From: Dryocosmus kuriphilus
Taxonomy: Eukaryota > Arthropoda > Insecta > Hymenoptera > Cynipidae
Length of the DNA: 64,000 nt
Direction of reading: 5' to 3'
Assembly (NCBI GenBank): GCA_038277395.1
Contig: CM076193.1
Coordinates: 68,850,677 to 68,914,676 of the forward strand
The first letter of the stretch is position 1, and each line of letters opens with the position of its first letter. Under the pieces are notes generated by a model, which saw nothing but the letters and a program-made list of their open reading frames with translations, did no database searches and was not told the origin of the DNA. This document shows positions 46,014 to 57,305 of the stretch, piece by piece. The position numbers were made by a program, and so were the translations under genes.

Positions 46014-46094
46014 CTTTGTAACCAAATTTTGGAGCTAATTACAATTTGTCAGAAGTAGTCAGTTTACAACGTTATTATCCTTGCTTATTAAATA

Positions 46095-46187
46095 ATCGTC
46101 ACTTTCTGGATATTCGCATGGCTCGACACCGTCAACATAGCCTGAGGATGCGAACCTTAGGAATTTATGAAGTTGGAATAATTTCGG

Positions 46188-46224
<37 letters not shown>

Positions 46225-46955
46225 CAGTTTGGCATGATTTGAGAAATGTGTGAATATTTGAATTTTTATTAATAGAAAAATGTTATATTTAGCGAGAAAA
46301 ATAAAATTCTTTTGGAAATTAAAGAATTCTGAGAAATGAATAAGTGAAAATTAAGTAGATAAGAAGTGAATGAATGAGAGATAATTGTATGAATAGAGGA
46401 AATATAATTAACTTTTTAAAAAAATGTTTACGTTTTATTATTTTAAGTGAGAGTTTAAGAAAATTAATTAATGATTCACTTGATTAAAATTTTTTCCGAA
46501 GTTATATATTGTATGAAAGTATGTGAGAATGAAATAAAAAGTTAAAGAGAGTTAGGAGGAAAGGAAAAGATGAATGAAGATTGTGGATGGAAAAAATTTG
46601 GGTCAGGTAAAAGAGTCTGGGGCCTGAACCACAACGGAGAGATCCATGTAGGCTCATAGTATGCGGGGGTGATTTGCAATACAAGTATAGGGTGGACAGC
46701 AAAAATTAGAGTTAACTTTATTATGGATAGGAATGGATGAATTACCTAAGGATTTGGAAGATTTTATTAGTGGGGTGTAATGTAAGATTTGTTTCTTTTG
46801 ATTGGTTCTGGGGAAAAAATGTGTTTCGAAATATTGGGGTTGTCTTTTTTGCGTGAGAAGATTGTGTCAAGACTCTGTACATATATATATTGGGAATTTG
46901 ACAAGAAAAACTTCAGTTCTTGTAAGAAAGTGTTTAAATAAAAATAAAAATTCAG
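46095..46955. other. no recognisable gene; A30 run
   Basis: A 30-base A run at 46191-46220 may be the tail of a retroposed sequence. The remainder is AT-rich without recognised coding sequence. Confidence 0.5.
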
Positions 46956-47882
46956 TATACTCCTGCTTTGGTAGACGATGTGTCTCCGGTTAGGATCAGA
47001 TTACCGGAAGAGTTTCATGAACCTTGGCTGGATAATCGGAGTTGGAGGATTTATTTGTTTCAGATGGGAAAGAGGTATATTCATGCCCTACGTTGGTGGC
47101 CTAGTTTCTTCGCAGCGCGAAAGAAATCTTTGAGATTGACGTTCCTAATGGGAGTTAGGAAACATGGGATAGAGGGTGTTTTCCGAATTGGAGGACGCTA
47201 TTGTTTCATTGAGAAATCCCGATTAATACAGGTAAGACACAAAAGCTTTATATATATATATACTTCTTTTTGTTTGATTTTTTATTTTAACTTTTAAACA
47301 AGAGTGTGCTTTGGAAGAAAAAAGGAATTCGAAAACTAGTTCGAATACATAATCTGGGCCTCAGATATGGGCGAAGAGCTCAGTTGCCCTGGGAATGGGT
47401 GAAGAACCTTGAGATTTTTATGGAGGAAGTGCGACGAAGTGTCGCAAAAGATTTAAATAACAATATTGAAAGGGAGTGTCCTGATGGGACGAAAATCTGG
47501 CGTTATTGGTAGAAGGCATGTAGAGGTAAGTAAAATTGATTTAAATGGTGTAAAGGAATTTTTGTTTAAGAATTTTTATTTTTATTTCATATGTTTTTAT
47601 TTGCTTGTTTTAGTTCGGCCTTTCTCACCTGGAATATTTAGGCCTTCATTAATGCTGGCCCATGCGGTCGATATATTTCAAATGGGGAGGTGTGAGATTG
47701 TCGATGTCCAAGGAGTTAGTACCGTATGGGCACTTGGGCAGCCTTACATTTCTAAATGATGGAGGGCGGCGAAGAAGGCTTTAAAGGGAAACGGATTCAT
47801 TGAGACATTTTCCTATAAAAGCGGATTATATTCCGTAAATCAAAACATGTTGACGTCGGAAAATGTAAAAAGAAAGAGATGA
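46956..47882 (+). pseudogene. three-exon gene of unknown family, two in-frame stops
   Basis: Exon 1 (46956-47231) follows TTCAG and ends before GTAAGA. Exon 2 (47303-47525) follows ACAAG and ends before GTAAGT. Exon 3 (47614-47882) follows TTTTAG. Phases are compatible across both introns (phase 0, then phase 1). The protein is basic and tryptophan-rich and has an internally repeated motif: YLFQMGKRYIHA with WWPSFFAARKKSLR in exon 1, and DIFQMGRCEIVDV with WRAAKKALKGNG in exon 3. A TAG (47510-47512) follows TGG and a TGA (47757-47759) precedes TGG, each consistent with a lost WW pair as kept in exon 1. The terminal TGA is at 47880-47882. No family is recognised. It may be a decayed element or viral gene. 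Confidence 0.55.
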
Positions 47883-48753
47883 GAGATTTATTTAATTGGA
47901 ATATAATTTAACTTTTATTTTTGTGGTTTTTGTTTCAGGTGACCAACTGGTATTTACTTTAGATGGACTGGGCTAAAAGTCCGAGAAAGAATCTCAAACG
48001 TCTATTTTTAATTGTGTGCCATGTTTGAGAAAGATTGTGTGTGCGGTAAGCGTACATATGTGTATGTGTACGTGTGTCTGAGCGTGTGTGATTTTAGATA
48101 CATAATTAATGTATGTAGGATTTTTGGGCTTTTTTGAATAAATTTATTTGTTACAATTATTTTTTTTTACCTTTTTCCTTCTATTTTTAATTATATTTAG
48201 TTAGATTATAGATATTCATTTATTTATTTTAATTCTTTAATTTTTATTTTTAAAAGGAATAGATTAAATATTATTATTTTTTATTCTTTAAGGCGTTTTT
48301 AATTTATATATTTGAATATTTCATAATAATAAAAAAGACTTTAGAGTTGCATAAGTAGTGTATGACATGACTCATTAGTTGAATCATTTTTATTAGGAAT
48401 AAAATAAGGTCCTGGCCAAGACCGTTAATCTAAAAATTATACTTTTATTTAGAAATATAAAATATATTTGTATTAGATAATAGTATTTTTTTTAGATAAT
48501 TTAGTGTTTTTTTTTGTAATTTTTTATTTTTGTTTATATAATGAAATTAAATTGAGTATTTCTTAATTTAAAAAGGTCTTTAGTGAAGTACGATAATAAT
48601 ATATACGTTGTTGATTATAAAATAGATTTTATGGTGAAATTAATTTGACTAAATTTATATTCGAGAAAATATAAATTTCAAACTTTTTCATTAGGGCTTT
48701 TTATGATTAATTTTATAATAAGGTTCTCCTTTGAATCATATAGTTACTGGAGA
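47883..48753. other. no recognisable gene; (GT)n-like tract
   Basis: A GTATGTGTACGTGTGTCT-type tract lies near 48060-48090. A possible further acceptor (TTTCAG near 47938) could belong to the preceding gene. Otherwise AT-rich. If the env pseudogene belongs to an LTR element, its 3' LTR should lie here, but none was identified. Confidence 0.5.
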
Positions 48754-50071
48754 TTATGGTAATTCTTGTTCTGATTCTGAATATATATTGTTCATTTCTA
48801 GATGAGTATATTCATTAGTTAAGTTTTTAATTTTCAGACAATATTTATGCATTTTTAGTACTAATTGTATTAGCGTGAGTGGGATTAAATATATAATAAT
48901 TATTGCTACATGCGCCGCTGTGACTATATTGTCAAAGAAGCAGATTTCCTTTGATTTTGTAAAACTGGAAAGTTCTTGATTAATGTACTCAAACAATGAG
49001 ATTTCGTATGAGAAGGTGTTTAGGGAAATGTTTCTAGTATTTTTTCTTTAAATAAAATACTTGATTTAGCGTTGCATCTTTTATTTCGGAAGAAATGACT
49101 AAGTATGGTGAAATTTTGATTAGAGAAATTGATTGGGATGGAGTTGGAATTTCAGGGCCAAAGTTTTATGTTTGTTTTGTTTGAGAGCAAGGTAGTTTAG
49201 TATTTTACACTCAGGATGAAGTTGGAGTATCCCAGTGTTTATTAAAGTAGTTCCTGTCGATTCATTATTTGAACATGTAGTCGTAATTTGTTTCGATTGA
49301 GGGGCTGAATATAACGTCCATAATAAGATATGAATGGAATTAATAGAGGACAGTTTTTGAAATTAATTTGATAGTTGCATTCATATGGGGTATCTAGAGT
49401 GATTAATGAAGCCTCGCAGATTTGTTTTTCTATTGTGTTACTTAATTGTGGAGTAAAATAACGAATTTTATCATGTAGTACTTGAGAACAAGATTTAAGA
49501 AAACTTTCTTGTACAGTAAAGTAAGTTTCTTTATCGCTAAAATTTATATATCGGTTTTTAAACAAATAGCTGTTGTGTAATTTGTGTTTAGATAATGAGG
49601 TATTGGTGAAGGGTGAATTTCATATAGTTGGAATTCTTGATTAGAGATATCGGAAGTGCGGAGTGCAGATATTAGTTGATTTTCGAAAAACAAATGTTGT
49701 ATTTTAGAAAAATGGAAGAAGTTCTGAAAATTGGTTGTGGAAATTTCTATATCTGAATATATTTGTTCTTGTATTTCAATAAAATAGTCTAAAGAAGACT
49801 CGGAAGAGTGTAAAGGATGCCAGATACCATTATTACTAGAATTGAGCATATCAGAGAGTTTTTGTAAACACTCAATATAAAACTCGGTAGATACGTGAAG
49901 TATTGTTAATCATTTTGAAACGAGAAGTTGATAATTGATCATGACGGATCGTATACAGTCGCATGCCACTCGGAAAATGTGCAAATTTGTTTAGTTGAAT
50001 CAGATATTTTCTTTTGATATTTCTGATAAGGGTTGAGAATAGATAGAAGCCTTCTTTTCAGTCCATCGGTG
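48754..50071 (-). pseudogene. env: errantivirus-type env, C-terminal two thirds, frameshifted
   Basis: Segments at 49917-49544, 49565-49242 and 48996-48754 lie in different frames, so the gene is broken at least twice. The first two contain the LYEIHPSPIP block and several spaced cysteines (ICLK, KSCSQ, QICEASL), the layout of baculovirus-F-like envelope proteins of insect errantiviruses. The last segment has a hydrophobic membrane anchor (VAIIIIYLIPLTLIQLVL) followed by a short tail, as expected at the C-terminus. The upstream part of the gene lies beyond the inserted LTR element, at 61313-61699. Identification rests on motif layout. Confidence 0.6.
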
Positions 50072-51490
50072 TGTAACATTATACATTTATTCCCGGGGAT
50101 CTTTATAGTAATAAGGTTAGTTTCTTATAATATATGAATGTAGCATTTCAAATATCTCCCAATAATATGGATTATTATTGAGAAGGTAATTCAATTTGCG
50201 TTTACAGTGCCTTTTCCAACAACTTGAAATCAACAATATGCATATTGACCCAAGCGTGGGTAGGGCGATAAAACTAGTCCTAAACATATCACTAATAAAT
50301 TAAACCACTGAGATAACATAGAATCTGAATTTCAAATTTCTAACTTTTAATTCCACTTCAAACAAGAATTGCAAAATATTAAAAGTTGTGAGTGCACTCA
50401 AGGGAGAGATGATTGCGAATTTTTAATTTTAATTATTATTCTGGTTTATGTCTCCTATTCTCGGAGTTATAATTACATAGTTATTCAAATATTCCATTGA
50501 CCCATCACCAGAAATTTTCGAACTTCTTAGCTTAATCCTTCCTGCACAACTAGGTCTCTTAAAAGAAGAGGATAAAGTCGTTACTGGGAGGAAATGACCT
50601 CTAGTAATTCATGCATTGCTTTGATCCCACATCAAAAGAAAACCTTTAATGAATTATCAAAATCTTCCCAACACAATTAGGTCTTTCTCCATTTTTATGG
50701 AAATAAGCATAAAATCGTTACTGGGAAGATCCAATTCCTCTTATTTCATGCATCGTATCTATACATTACAAAAAAAAAGACACTTTTTCAGAAAATATTA
50801 GACTCTCCCTGCACAATGAGGTCCCTTCTTTTTAAATCGGCATAAAATCGTTACAGGGAGAATTATTAAATTATTAAATTTATAAGCCATTTAGAAAAAG
50901 CTTCATCTATAATAATCGAGTTATCCCTGCACAATGAGGTCCCTTCTTTCAAATAGGCATAAAATCGTTACAGAGATAATTCGATTTCCTTGGATTTATA
51001 TCTCGAGCTTATATGTCAATTAAAGGAATCATCGTACATAGTAATCAAATTATCCCTGCACAATGAGGTCCGTTCTTTCCAATGGGCGTAATACCGTTAC
51101 AGGGAGATTCGATTTCCTTTAGATTAATACTTTAATTGAATCATATTAAATTTTCTTTTCACAACTCACGATTTCCTTTAGGCAGGCAGGCTGAATTCAC
51201 AAGGTATCTTGCCCGTAGTGAGCATATAAGCAATCCCTAAGATAGGGTATAATCACATTTTAAAACACTAATACTTAGCCTCTCTTTTGAGGTGACAGGA
51301 GAGGCTGACCAGACAGGTCTTTTCTCCTGGGCTTACCAGAATCAAGTGAACGATGAATGTCTTCGAATCCAAGTGCACACCACGGAATCAGCGGATCCAG
51401 GCTAGACTCCCACCCCATTATCATTGCGTGCGCATTCATCAATCTTATAATTATAATATTATATATATTATAATATTACGAACTGCTTCA
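50072..51490 (-). repeat. 3' LTR of the 11-kb element
   Basis: 1419 bp. Aligns with 59741-61312 but lacks about 140 bp corresponding to 61127-61270. Ends AACTGCTTCA beside the polypurine tract. Confidence 0.92.
50536..51107. repeat. five spaced stem-loop repeats in the LTR
   Basis: Units at 50536-50592, 50664-50728, 50805-50860, 50922-50977 and 51051-51107 each begin with a CCCTGCACAATGAGGTC-like word and end with ATAAAATCGTTACAGGGAG-like sequence. Both edges carry the complementary words TCCCTG and CAGGGA, so every unit can fold as a hairpin. Centre-to-centre spacing is 115-140 bp. The paired CTTCCC/GGGAAG variant in unit 2 keeps the pairing although the bases changed, as compensatory change would. 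The same five units are in the other LTR (60206-60789). Confidence 0.8.
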
Positions 51491-51492
51491 AC

Positions 51493-51798
51493 GCCCCCCT
51501 AAACGGATAGATCTTTTAATTTTTAAAAGGTTTATTCGTTTAAAAAAAATAGTTTTATTATTAACTGATATTGTTGAGAAAAAGAGGAAATAGCATGATT
51601 TCTGATTTTAACCCAAAGAAGTCAAAAAAAAATTTTGTGAGAGTGTGGCCTATCAATTTTAAAGCTCTATATGTGTATATCGATTAGTGCCCCCCTAAAC
51701 AAACAATTTCTTATGAGACTGAACCAATTTTTAAAATTTATATTTTTATTGTCACTTATGCATGTACGATATTATAGGTTACCATCGCCCCCCTAAAC
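51493..51798 (-). promoter_or_regulatory. polypurine tract and two further copies
   Basis: GTTTAGGGGGGC (minus strand) lies at 51504-51493, two bases from the 3' LTR, the expected PPT position. Identical 12-mers lie at 51700-51689 and 51798-51787. Three copies of such a motif within 306 bp of AT-rich sequence are unlikely by chance and suggest duplicated priming tracts. Confidence 0.7.
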
Positions 51799-52165
51799 GA
51801 ATGGGTACAGTGAAAGTGGAAACATTCGTTTATATATACCAATAATGTAATATTTATATTAGAGGGCTGTCCTTTATATACAGTGCGCTTTTATTAATAA
51901 ATCTAGTGATTTCTCTCCAAATATGATGGAGGCAACATACACATACGCATTTTAAGTTCATTTTACAACACAAGTTGATTTCTTATTGGTAAATAAAAGA
52001 TCATATCCTAAAGCACCTGCATGTAAATCACTCCTCTGATCGGTGACTTACCAAAAAAAAAAAATCAGGCACGCCAGATACTCGGAATTTTCGATAAATT
52101 AATATTAAATAAAAATAAATTAATACACCAAAAAAAAATATGTGCGTGGAGTCCCAAAGAAAATT

Positions 52166-53020
52166 TTATATCTCCCATTCATTCAGTATGAATTCTGGGG
52201 ATAAGTAATGGTCGTATTCCACTTGTGTGTAGATGTTTTTTATTCCTAGGTGCAATACGCCTTCGTAGGTTCCTCCTATTTCTTGATTACGCATTCTGAC
52301 ACAGTGTTTCATTACGTTGATTATGCGTTTTTCTTCTGCTAATTCTCTTCCCTTTTCGTAGTTGGCTTTGTCGTTGTTGGTGGTCAAGATTTCTTTGAAG
52401 TAGTAGTCGATAACTAATTTCCTGTTGTTTTTCATCATGCGTAGTTTCCTTTTGTTTTCTTTTTTTTTTTGTGTCTTTTTGTACTTTCGTATTCCTTTCT
52501 CGTCGCAGTTTCCTGATTTTGTCTTTTCTTTTGGAGTCAGTAGTTTCTTGTGTCATTGTCATTGGAGCGGGTGTTTTATTCGTGTTTCTTTTTACTATTT
52601 TCGATAAAAGAGGGGAGTTCTTTATGTTTATTATTTCAGTCCTTCTGATTTTGGGCCTTCCAGTGGGTTTTTGTTCGGTTGCCTTGGTGATCCATGGGTT
52701 GTTTGATGGGAAGATGATGGATTTTTCTATTTTTGTATGCATGTTGGTTGTGTCTTTCATCTTTTGCTTTTTCGTGGCTCGGGTTCGTTTAGGTCTGTTC
52801 TTTTTTTAGAGATACCATTTTCATTGCGATTGTTGTTTTTCCTTTTTTTTGTTGCTTCCACATATCTTTCTATAGTCTGACAACTTTTGTTTCTGTGGAC
52901 AATTCCTGGTTCACGGACGTTCAGAATTCTGTGTACTCGGGTTTTGGAGACGTTCTTCTCCCTTTCTTCTCTTGTGGTTATTTTATCGTTATTTCTAACG
53001 GTTTGTACGGCTTGATCCAC
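52166..53020 (-). CDS. ORF3 region after pol: basic protein(s) of unknown function
   Basis: Three minus-strand frames overlap in series: 53020-52757 (87 aa), 52760-52287 (157 aa) and 52438-52166 (90 aa). The first two meet in an ATGA overlap (stop 52759-52757, start 52760-52758). The first two are very basic and rich in K, R, N and T (KDTKKKRKQKETTHDEKQQ). The third ends with a more ordinary sequence (GVLHLGIKNIYTQVEYDHYL). No signal peptide or membrane segment is present, so this is not env despite the env-like position. It may be one ancestral ORF of about 280 codons with two frameshifts, or two or three short accessory proteins. No homologue is recognised. Confidence 0.45.
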
Positions 53021-53930
53021 GAAAATTTTATTTTCTGACAGTTGAACTTTTGTTCTTTCCGTCTGTTAACATAATAAGTAACCTGACTTCTAATATTTTT
53101 CTTTAAAAAAAAAATACATTTTGTGTTGATTTCTTCCACCTATAAGACGAAACGGCTTATACTGCTTGGGCGTCTCCTTTTCAAAATTTATTTTTGGTTA
53201 CACTGTGTATAATTGATAAAAAAAAGAAATTTGTGAGTGGGTAAGGTAAAAAGAAATTATAAATAAATTTTTCAATCGAGGAGATTCTAAGTAGATGTAT
53301 TTTTAATCCGTTTCTACACTAACGGTTATTTCATGCTCAAATAGTTTGTTTTACATATGTCTAGTTTAATTTGTATGTTTTCTTTATGATTTTTCCAGAT
53401 ATCTCTATGTTTATTTTTGTATTTTTTTAAAATTTAAAAAAATTTTTTTTATTTTTATAGTTGTCTTAATTTTAATCTGTCTACACATGTAAATTTACTT
53501 TCTAAGGTTTCTTAAGGTTCTAAGGTTTCTTTATGTCTTATTTATTGTAATTTTAAAATTTAATTGAATACATCTTCGAAGAATTCTCTTACAAGTAACA
53601 CTTACATTTATTCTTCTTAGTTTGTTACTCCTGTTTTTGTTTTTGTGTAATTGTTCACTCACGCGCGCTAATTATTTTAAAGTTTATTCATCTGAATTGA
53701 CACTTTATAATTCTATGTATGTTCGTTTTAGAGAACCTATCTTTCATTGAGTTCAGAGCTATTACTAGTTAATTCTACCTGCTAATGCCCAATTCATAAT
53801 ATTAAGTATTTATTTCTCCTTCCATATCTATCAATTGGAAGTTTATAATTATAATTATAATTCTGTTTATATTCGCGGTTTACGTGTATAACTTCTTGCG
53901 ATGTATGAACGACCTTTTACGTTGTCATTT
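53021..53930. other. non-coding gap between pol and ORF3
   Basis: About 900 nt of very AT-rich sequence inside the 11-kb element; no frame of note. It may hold a splice acceptor for ORF3, but none was assigned. Confidence 0.5.
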
Positions 53931-53933
53931 AAT

Positions 53934-56900
53934 TTATTCATTTCTCTTCTTGTATGTTTTTAAATCTTGAGTATGATACATTCCTTTTTCTTCCAGTTCA
54001 CTAGGGTCCCATAAAATAAATGTCCCTGGTTGTACTTGTTTTTTTAATTCAAAAGGTCCATCGTAGATTTGTAAAAATTTTGATAAGATTTTATTGTCTT
54101 TATCTGACTTGTTTAATAATTTTAAAAGGACCAGGTCGCACTCTTTGAACTTTGTTATTTTGTGGGTATTATCAAAGTTGGCAGCCCTTTTTTTTCCTTC
54201 TTTGATAATCTTATCTTGGACCATTTCTATTTTTCTTTCATATGTTTTATCTGGGGGTCTAGGTGGGAACCTTAACCAATTTTCCCAGATTCTTTTTGGT
54301 TTTTTCTTAAGTTGAATTTCCATTGGTGTAAATTCAGTTGTGTCGTGATGGGTTTCATTCATACAAGATTCGATTATTCTTACCCATTTCCACCATGCAG
54401 TGTGATTTTCCTTTATTAACGATCTGAAGAACCTAGAAAGTTCTCTGTGGATGCTTTCTACAATGCTGGCTTGTGGATGACGAATGGAGGAGAAGACTAC
54501 TTGAATTCCTTCCCCTTTTACCTTATCTTTCCATGCGTCTGAAGTAAACTGTGTTCCATAATCTGTAATGATTTTATCGGGTTTTCCATATTTTGGAATA
54601 TAATCATTAAAAATCTTGTTAATGGCTGCCTTAGTGGTCATTTTTCTTAATGGATATAAACAAGCGAATTTACTAAATGCGTCGATCGTGGATAATATGT
54701 ATTTAAATCCCCCTTTTGACGCAGGTAGAGGGCCATAAAAATCAATCGATAATATTTCGCCCGGTTTAGTCGGTGTATAATTTTTCATTTCCGCATAACT
54801 TGTCTGACTAGTTGTTTTATTCTTTTGGCATGAATCACACGTCGATAGTCGTTGCCTAATAGTTTTCGCTAAACGTGGATAATAGAAGTATTCATGCATC
54901 ATTCTGAATACTTTTTGGGGACCTATATGACCGTAAAGTTCATGACATTCATCAATCATATTGATTGCGATACTTTTAGTTAGGTATAATTTTTTGATAC
55001 ATCCCGCAATAAAATATAGGAGATTTTCATATATTTGGAATCTTTTTGTTTTTCCATCTTTGATCGCTTTAATGCATTGTTGTGCAGTGGAGTCTTCCTT
55101 TTGCTCTTTATCCATTTGTTTTAATTTTAGCCTTAATTCTGATGAAGGCCTTTTCGCTAGTGTATATAAAAAAATTTTTCCTTCTTTCATATCGGATGGA
55201 TACTCTGAATGAATCGATGGAATTCGACTCAGTGTATCCGCAATTACGCTTTCTTTTCCTTCGCAGTGCTCTATTGTGAAATCATAATCTTGTATTGCCA
55301 AGATCCGACGCGTTAATCTACCGCTGAACAATTTGCATGTTTTAAGGAATGGGAGGGCTTTGTGGTCTGTTCTGATTATTAATTTTGCACGTAGAACATA
55401 AGATCTGAATTTCAATAGCGCCAATACGATATCCAATAGCTCTTTCTCAGCAGTATAATTTGCTAACTCAGATCCCTTTAAAATTCGACTTGCGAATGAA
55501 ATGGGCGTATGTTCATTATTATCACCTATTTGGTATAGTACGGCGCCTAAAGCTATATCGCTTGCATCCGTTTGTAAATAGAAAGGCTTACTGAGATTAG
55601 GATATGCCAGAATGACGAATTCACAAAATAGGCCTTTAACTTTTTCGAATGCGTCATCTTTTTCCGTGTCTCACATCCATTTTGCACCTATGCGTAATAA
55701 TTCTAATAAGGGCGATGTTTCCTGAGCGTGTTCCCTAGTGAATTTCGTGTAAAAATTTATCACGCCTAAAAATCCACGTAATTCTTTTAAGTTTCTTGGT
55801 TTTGGATATTCATGAATAGTCTTGATTTTATCAGGATCTGGTTTAATTCCTACCGGTGTCAAGATATGACCTAAAAACTTCACTTCCGGCCTAAAAAAAT
55901 GTGACTTTTCAAAATTCATAGTAATGTTATGATTCTCTAACCTTTGGAAAAGTTGTTCCAAGTGCTCCAAATGTTGAGTGTTACTTTTTGAAGTGCACAG
56001 CATATCATCGATAAAGGTGATAACAAAATTTCCCAAACCATTCAAAACAAAATCCATAGCTCCTAATGCGGCTGTACTTGTTTTAAGGCCGAAAGGCGTA
56101 ACACAAAATTCGTAGGATTTTCCTTCATATAGAAAAGCGGTATATTTCATTGAATTCCAATGTAGAGGCACTTGCCAAAAACTACTAGTTAGATCTAATG
56201 TCGACATTACCCTAGTACCAGAACATCTTTGAAATAATACTTCCGTCGGTTCTGCGCACTCATAATAATTTACCATTATCTCATTTAGTTTTCTAGCGTC
56301 TAGACAAAGCCTAATTGAACCATCCTTTTTTTTAATGCTACCGTTAAGGGATTGATATATGCGCTATTTGACCTTTGAATAATTCCTAATTGAATTAGTT
56401 TTTGGATTTCCAAAGCTACCTTTTCACGTAAATACATAGGTATAGGGTAAGTTCGCGATAAAAATGGTCTATTGTCATTTATTTTAATTTCGTGCTCTTA
56501 GATGGATATGCGACCTGGTCTTTGAGAAAATATATTTTTTATAACGTGAAATAAGTTTGTAGAATCTTTCTTTTTCTAATGCGTCTAAAACTGAACATTG
56601 GGACACTTTCTCTTTTATTTGCTCATCTGTTAAATTATAATCATCCTGGGCATTATTAACCGTTTTAATTGTATTAATCTTTTTAATAACATTTAGAGGA
56701 GTTTCTTCTGGTTCTATATATTTTCGTAGGCATTCTATGTATCGTTCTTTTTGGCCATCTTCGGCATCCATAATAACTCGTATATTTTTCGTATTTTCTT
56801 CTAATAAATTAATCCTAATGGATTTGTATTTATCTTTCAATTCAATTATATTATCTTCTAGATCAATTTTACTTTTTAATCTTTTTAATAAATCTATTCC

Positions 56901-57305
56901 CACGATACAATCTTTATTTAGTCTAGGAACAATTAAGAAAACATAAGATCCTTCCCAGTCGCCCATTCTGAAATTTGCATAAACCTGATGTTTTAATTTT
57001 ATAGGTCGTCCTCCAGTTGCTCCAACAATTGTGGTCCCCACAATAGGTAGTAGTTCGCATTTAAAAAATTTTTCAAGATTATTCTAATAAAGGCCCTCGG
57101 AAATGCAACTTACTTCACTTCCAGTATCAATTAAGGCTTTTATTTCCATATTTTCAACTTCTAAGCTCATTATTAGACACTTCTCCAAATTCTTGTTAAC
57201 CGTATTATCATTCTTTTCTAGAAGTTCATCTCTGATGTCCAAAGCTAGAGGCTTTTTGAAATTTTGCGACCCCGGATTTACCTCTATAGTATTAATTTTT
57301 AACAA
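53934..57305 (-). pseudogene. pol: pol of the 11-kb element (PR-RT-RNaseH-IN), few stops
   Basis: Protease: ALIDTGSEVSCIS just before an in-frame TAG at 57084-57086, then continuing in the same frame to 56484 with DCIVGIDLLKRL. RT: 56276-55671 with STLDLTSSFWQVPLH, PFGLKTSTAALGAMD and FIDD as the YxDD box; the fingers region upstream is interrupted near 56340-56484. An in-frame stop at about 55668 separates RT from RNase H (FYLQTDASDIALGAVLYQ). The 55436-53934 frame (500 codons) is intact: RNase H end (RTDHKALPF), H2C2 segment (CDSCQKN), integrase D (LSIDFYGPL), D (ITDYGTQF) and E (ASIVESIHRELSRFF), and the GPF-type C-terminal module (YDGPFELKKQ). Few lesions, so inactivation is recent. Confidence 0.92.

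Larger units (their letters stand above)
45518..46082. repeat. 565-bp near-perfect palindrome with 16-nt loop
   Basis: The left arm 45518-45793 and right arm 45810-46082 are reverse complements, with a 3-nt indel (TTATTATAAT versus TTATAAT) as the main difference. The loop is 45794-45809. Each arm contains a hammerhead-ribozyme motif. The sequence TGCTTATTAAATA occurs directly before the structure (45457-45469) and directly after it (46082-46094), consistent with a 13-bp TSD. It is probably a Penelope-related or retrozyme-like relic made of two inverted terminal segments. Confidence 0.85.

Noticed and set aside
46191..46220. A30 run as the tail of a processed pseudogene
   Set aside because: No coding sequence or TSD could be identified upstream of it.
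50536..51107. Regularly spaced repeats considered as CRISPR or satellite
   Set aside because: They are confined to the LTRs, spacing varies by 25 bp, and both LTRs carry the same set.
52425..52809. Plus-strand hydrophobic frames that look like membrane proteins
   Set aside because: They are the complement of the K/N/R-rich minus-strand ORF3, and sense orientation with gag-pol favours the minus strand.
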